NCBI RefSeq assembly: GCF_016758195.1
Contig: NZ_QYAC01000001.1
Location: 161,423 to 225,422, forward strand
Direction of reading: 5' to 3'
DNA length: 64,000 nt
DNA from: Leucobacter chromiireducens subsp. solipictus
GTDB lineage: Bacteria > Actinomycetota > Actinomycetes > Actinomycetales > Microbacteriaceae
In this document: piece after piece, positions 60,663 through 64,000 of the stretch
Layout of the letters: each line of letters begins with the position of its first letter
Numbering within the stretch: position 1 is the stretch's first letter
Position numbers and translations under genes: made by a program
The notes under the pieces: generated by a model
Told to the model about the DNA's origin: nothing
Database searches by the model: none
The model's input: the letters and a program-made list of their open reading frames with translations, nothing else

Positions 60663-61361
60663 CTAGGTGCCCTGGGCCATGACCGCGCGCCACTTCTCGG
60701 CGAGCGAGTCAATCGTTTCGTGAGCGTTCAGCCCGCTCGGTTGCGGCACGACCCAGAGCGGAATCCCGCCCGGCCACCCGGAAATCGTCGTCGTGTCCTG
60801 CTCCCCCAGTACCGCCTTCGGAGCGGAGAAGGCCAGCCGGTAGGCCGTGATCCCCGCGATGGCCACCCGTTCTGGCCGCACCCGCGCCACCAGGCGAACG
60901 AGTCGCGCTGCGCCCTCCCGCAGCTCCGCTCGGTCCAACTCGTCCGCACGAACCGTCGCCCGGCCCACGAGGTTCGTGATGCCGATTCCGCGCTCGTGAA
61001 GGTGCGCCTCATCGGCGGGGGCGAGTCCGCGGGAGGCGTCGATCTGCCAGTCGGTCAGTCCGGCTCGGACGAGCGCGGGCCAGAAGCGATTGCCGGGGCG
61101 GGCAAAGGGGGCGTTCACGGCCGCGGTCCAGATCCCTGGGTTGACGCCGACGATGAGCAGCCGGAGCCGCGGTGCATCCGCGCCGGGGAGCACGTCGTCG
61201 AGGGCGTCGGCGGGCACCCCTGCGAACCGCGCGAGGTCCTCGCGCGTCGGTTTCCGCCCGCCCAGCGGCGACGGCCGTCGGGCACCGTCGTGCTGCGGCG
61301 CCTCGGTCATCTCGGGCTGCGCGCCCGCGGTCCCCTCCTCATGCGTCCCCACGGTTTCCAT
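60663..61361 (-). CDS. mug: G/U mismatch-specific DNA glycosylase
   Basis: Removes uracil or ethenocytosine from mispairs with G. The 232-residue protein has the catalytic-site segment LLIVGVNPGIWTAAVNAPFA and FARPGNRFWPALVRAGL, ITNLVGRATVRADEL, and the minor-groove loop VVPQPSGLNAHET. An Arg/Pro-rich N-terminal tail of about 35 residues precedes the domain, as in many actinobacterial Mug/TDG proteins. Confidence 0.92.
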   Translation of the reverse strand: METVGTHEEGTAGAQPEMTEAPQHDGARRPSPLGGRKPTREDLARFAGVPADALDDVLPGADAPRLRLLIVGVNPGIWTAAVNAPFARPGNRFWPALVRAGLTDWQIDASRGLAPADEAHLHERGIGITNLVGRATVRADELDRAELREGAARLVRLVARVRPERVAIAGITAYRLAFSAPKAVLGEQDTTTISGWPGGIPLWVVPQPSGLNAHETIDSLAEKWRAVMAQGT

Positions 61362-61417
61362 GCTAGCCCGGCGTATCGATTCTCGGGCAACCGCCCATTC
61401 CCAGTACGGTATGACGC

Positions 61418-62182
61418 ATGGAGCCTGTGGAGTTCACGTACGAGCGCGGCGAGGCGACGATGGTCTGCAATGACTTCTCGGGGCCGGAGCTGCGCACCTT
61501 TGTCCTCATTCACGGCATCGGGATGGGGCGGATCGTGTTCACGGAGGTCGCCCAGGTGCTGCGGGGGCACGGTCGCGTGTTGGTGCCGGATCTTCCCGGC
61601 TTCGGCGGGTCCCCCGAGCCCGGCACCGCCGCGACCATCGAGGAGACGGCCGAACTCATCGCCCACTTCATCGAGGATCGGGCAGCAGCCCCCGTCACGC
61701 TGGTCGGGCACTCGATGGGCACGCAGGTCGTCGCGGAGCTGGCGGCACGGTATCCGCGCTTGATCGACACGCTGGCGCTCATCGCCCCCACCATCAACCG
61801 CCACGAGCGGTCCGCGGCGCAGCAAGCCGCGCGGATGGTGCAGGATCTGTCGGGCGAATCTCCGAAGGTGCTGTTCGCGGGGCTCCGCGAGTACGTGCAG
61901 ACGAGCCCGATCTGGTTTGCCAACAAGCTGCGGCTCATGCTTGATCATCACCTCGAGGAGGTGTGCCCGCGCGTGCAGACGCCCACCCTGGTGCTCCGCG
62001 GCGAGACCGACCGCGTGTGCCCCCGAAACTGGGTGCAGGAGGTGACGGCGGCGCTTCCGGACGCGGAGATGCGCGAGATTCCGGCCCGCGGCCACGAGGC
62101 GATCATCAAGAGCCCGGAGCCCGTGGCGTCGATGGTGCTCACCCATGTCGCTCAGCGCGGGCTCTCTCCGAATCCGAGCTGA
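61418..62182 (+). CDS. Alpha/beta hydrolase
   Basis: A 254-residue serine hydrolase. Oxyanion motif FVLIHGIGMGRIVF, nucleophile elbow VGHSMGTQVVAELA, acid in RGETDRVCP and catalytic His in IPARGHEAIIKSP. The order VPDLPGFGGSPEPG and the helical lid resemble 2-hydroxy-6-oxo-acid hydrolases and lipases. Substrate unknown. Its 3' end overlaps the convergent response regulator gene by 31 bases. Confidence 0.84.
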   Translation: MEPVEFTYERGEATMVCNDFSGPELRTFVLIHGIGMGRIVFTEVAQVLRGHGRVLVPDLPGFGGSPEPGTAATIEETAELIAHFIEDRAAAPVTLVGHSMGTQVVAELAARYPRLIDTLALIAPTINRHERSAAQQAARMVQDLSGESPKVLFAGLREYVQTSPIWFANKLRLMLDHHLEEVCPRVQTPTLVLRGETDRVCPRNWVQEVTAALPDAEMREIPARGHEAIIKSPEPVASMVLTHVAQRGLSPNPS

Positions 62183-62877
62183 TATCCGAGGATCACCGCG
62201 TGCACGCGGTCGCGGAGATCGAGCTTTGCAAAGATCGCGTTGATGTGGGATTTCACGGTCGCCGGGGCGAGGAAGAGCTCGGTGCTGATCTCCGCGTTCG
62301 AGAGCCCACGCACCACGGCGAGAAAGACGTCGCGCTCGCGCGGGCTGAGCGCCGCGAGCCCAGCTTCGCCCGGTGCCCCGGTGCCGTGACCCGCGACTCG
62401 ACCGGTACCCGCGGCCGCACCTGCGCCCGCGCCCGCACCGCCGACGGTGTGCGCGATCAGCCCGGCGGCGAGATCCGGCGCGGCGATGGCGGTTCCCGCC
62501 GCGACCGTGCGCACGGCGTGAACGAGCGCCGCGGGGGTGCTGCTCTTGAGGAGGAACGCGCTCGCCCCGGCCCGGAGGCTCTCGAACGCGTACGCGTCGA
62601 GCGCGAAGGTGGTCAGCACGATCACGCGCGTGTCGGGGTGGCGTTCGATGAGGTGGCGTGTGGCAGTGATCCCGTCCATGCCGGGCATGCGCACGTCCAT
62701 GAGCACCACATCGGGCGGGTCCGCCGCCACGAGCGCCAGCGCGTCGGCACCGGATCCGGCTTCCCCGATCACCTCGATCCCGTCGTCGGAGTCCAGGATC
62801 AGGGCGTTGCCCGCCCTGACGAGCGCCTGATCGTCCACGACGACCACGCGGATCTTCTCCGAGACCGTGTCCGTCAT
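62152..62877 (-). CDS. NarL/LuxR-type response regulator
   Basis: A 241-residue regulator. Receiver marks are VVVVDDQALVRAG, LMDVRMPGMDG (Asp61) and FLLKSSTPAALVHA. A Gly/Ala linker of about 35 residues leads to the LuxR helix-turn-helix LSPRERDVFLAVVRGLSNAE, LFLAPATVKSHINAIFAKL. It overlaps the kinase gene by 4 bases and is its cognate partner. Related to, but distinct from, the regulator at 21.7 kb. Confidence 0.92.
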   Translation of the reverse strand: MTDTVSEKIRVVVVDDQALVRAGNALILDSDDGIEVIGEAGSGADALALVAADPPDVVLMDVRMPGMDGITATRHLIERHPDTRVIVLTTFALDAYAFESLRAGASAFLLKSSTPAALVHAVRTVAAGTAIAAPDLAAGLIAHTVGGAGAGAGAAAGTGRVAGHGTGAPGEAGLAALSPRERDVFLAVVRGLSNAEISTELFLAPATVKSHINAIFAKLDLRDRVHAVILGYQLGFGESPR

Positions 62878-64000
62878 GCGCGGTCTCCGTCGCGCGGCAG
62901 CACGACGCGCACGCGCCAGCCGCGGCTGGGCGACGCGGCCGTGCGCGGGATCGGGCCGGCGGCAAGCGACCCCCCGAACGCCGCGGCGCGCTCACGCATC
63001 GCCGCGAGCCCGTAACCCGCACCCTGGCGTGAGTTCAGGTCCCGAGCCGAGCCGTGGCCCTCCGCCTCGCTCCCCCGCCCGTTATCGGTCACGGTCACGA
63101 TCACCTCCTCGGCCGCGTGCATCACCCGCACCTCCACGAGCGTTGCTCCGCGGGCGTAGCGCAGCGCGTTTGTCAGCGACTCCTGCACGATCCGGAACAC
63201 CGTGGTGCGAAGTGCCGGATCGTTCGGCATCGTGTCGGACGCCGTCGCCTCGGACGCCGGTGCCCCGGCCGCCACAGCTTCCGCCGTCTCCTCGGCCAGG
63301 CGCACGGGAAGGCCCGCGGCGCGAAAGCCCTCGACGAGTTCGCCGAGATCGGGCACGTTGTGCCCGGACGCCTCAAGCTGCCCGTCCAGGCCGGCATCGG
63401 AGGTGCGGAGCACCCTCAGGATCCGCTGCATCTCCTGCAGGGTCTGCGCGCCGACGGCACCGAGCTGATCGAGCGCCTGCCGCGCTCGCTCGGGGTGTTT
63501 CTCCCATCCCGCGGAGGCCCCGCCGGCGAGCGCCACCATCACGGTCACAGAGTGGGCGACGACGTCGTGCATCTCCGCGGTGATGCGGGAGCGTTCGGCC
63601 GCTGCCGCACGGTCCTCCCGCGCGGCGACGAGCACGGCAAGCGCCTCGCGGCGCGCGCGGCTCGCGCGCACGGCCACCCCGATCGCGATCGCCGCGAGCA
63701 CGGTTGGCTGCAGGGGCAGGATCGGCCAGCGATCGCGGAGGCCCAGCAGCGTCATGATCCCCGTCGCCGCCAGCACCACGGCCTCACTCGCGAAGAAACC
63801 GAGCACCGCGGTGCGGAGGCGACGTTGCGTGGCGAGCGCGTAGAGGCCGAAGCAGCGCTCCCACAGCGCGGGTGCCGCCGCGATCGCGGCGACCGGGTTG
63901 ATCGATCCGAGGAAGACGATGATGAGGAGCACCGTCATGGGGTGCGAGCGGCGCCACCACAGGGCGACACCCACGCCCACCGCGCACACGACGCCCGCCC
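62874..64000 (-). CDS. Sensor histidine kinase, HisKA_3 type, 5' end cut by window
   Basis: The frame stays open to the window edge; a GTG at 63989 exists but more membrane helices are expected upstream. Visible are two or three hydrophobic segments, the phosphorylation motif RITAEMHDVVAHSVTVMVAL, N box RIVQESLTNALRYARGA, the G1 region TVTDNGRGSE and GAGYGLAAMRERAAAFGG. Paired with the regulator it overlaps. Target genes lie outside the window or are unknown. Confidence 0.88.
   Translation of the reverse strand, partial: AGVVCAVGVGVALWWRRSHPMTVLLIIVFLGSINPVAAIAAAPALWERCFGLYALATQRRLRTAVLGFFASEAVVLAATGIMTLLGLRDRWPILPLQPTVLAAIAIGVAVRASRARREALAVLVAAREDRAAAAERSRITAEMHDVVAHSVTVMVALAGGASAGWEKHPERARQALDQLGAVGAQTLQEMQRILRVLRTSDAGLDGQLEASGHNVPDLGELVEGFRAAGLPVRLAEETAEAVAAGAPASEATASDTMPNDPALRTTVFRIVQESLTNALRYARGATLVEVRVMHAAEEVIVTVTDNGRGSEAEGHGSARDLNSRQGAGYGLAAMRERAAAFGGSLAAGPIPRTAASPSRGWRVRVVLPRDGDRA

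Overview
This 64-kb window is GC-rich chromosomal DNA of an actinobacterium, most likely a member of the Microbacteriaceae (Leucobacter-like). That placement is inference. It rests on the base composition, the coaD / DUF177 / rpmF / rnc / mutM gene order, a 13E12-type HNH endonuclease, a 67-residue L32 protein, a PucR-linked GABA pathway, genes that appear to be leaderless, and factor-independent hairpins without U-tracts. The window is mostly ordinary chromosome: no prophage, IS element, CRISPR array or rRNA was seen. There is one tRNA gene (Leu, anticodon TAG) and one clear riboswitch (manganese, yybP-ykoY type).

Layout. 1-783: end of a 13E12 HNH endonuclease and a microsatellite-rich gap. 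0.8-9.6 kb: smc, then OsmC, DUF4260, HAD hydrolase, small membrane protein, MepB-like protein, an orphan DNA methyltransferase and a cation/proton antiporter. 9.6-11.1 kb: a TetR regulator divergent from a metallo-beta-lactamase-fold enzyme, with a perfect operator inside the promoter. 11.1-18 kb: meso-diaminopimelate dehydrogenase, isocitrate lyase, several small enzymes, and an HTH / ClpN-SRPBCC pair behind a second perfect palindrome, followed by a frameshifted WGR-like gene. 18.6-21.7 kb: mutM-rnc-rpmF-DUF177-coaD. 21.7-25.8 kb: a NarL-type two-component system and an ABC-2 exporter. 25.9-30.5 kb: recG, rsmD and a hipBA toxin-antitoxin pair. 30.5-34.7 kb: TauE-like permease and a gluABCD-type glutamate importer. 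35.0-38.1 kb: an operon of response regulator, histidine kinase and TAXI-type binding lipoprotein without any transporter membrane subunit. 38.2-42.9 kb: gabD, gabT and a divergent PucR regulator. 42.9-49.7 kb: SIMPL protein, thiL, DUF3515 lipoprotein, a second polar amino-acid ABC importer, a PuuD-like gamma-glutamyl amine hydrolase and its GntR regulator. 49.7-56.5 kb: ddl-gpsA-plsC, murA, leuD-leuC. 56.7-58.8 kb: terC behind a manganese riboswitch, divergent from a YqhA-like membrane protein. 58.9-64 kb: tRNA-Leu, small membrane proteins, mug, an alpha/beta hydrolase and a second NarL-type two-component system running off the end.

How parts fit together. Between 31 and 50 kb a group of genes concerns glutamate and GABA: a glutamate importer, a sensory operon with a TAXI protein (a family with known glutamate binders), GABA aminotransferase and succinate-semialdehyde dehydrogenase, a second amino-acid importer, and a gamma-glutamyl-GABA-hydrolase-like enzyme with its own regulator. 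The 49.7-54.3 kb block makes cell-envelope precursors (D-Ala-D-Ala, glycerol-3-phosphate, phosphatidate, UDP-MurNAc). The observations most worth follow-up are the TAXI two-component operon, the ClpN-SRPBCC/HTH autoregulated pair, and the terC riboswitch whose P1 3' strand is complementary to the terC ribosome-binding site.
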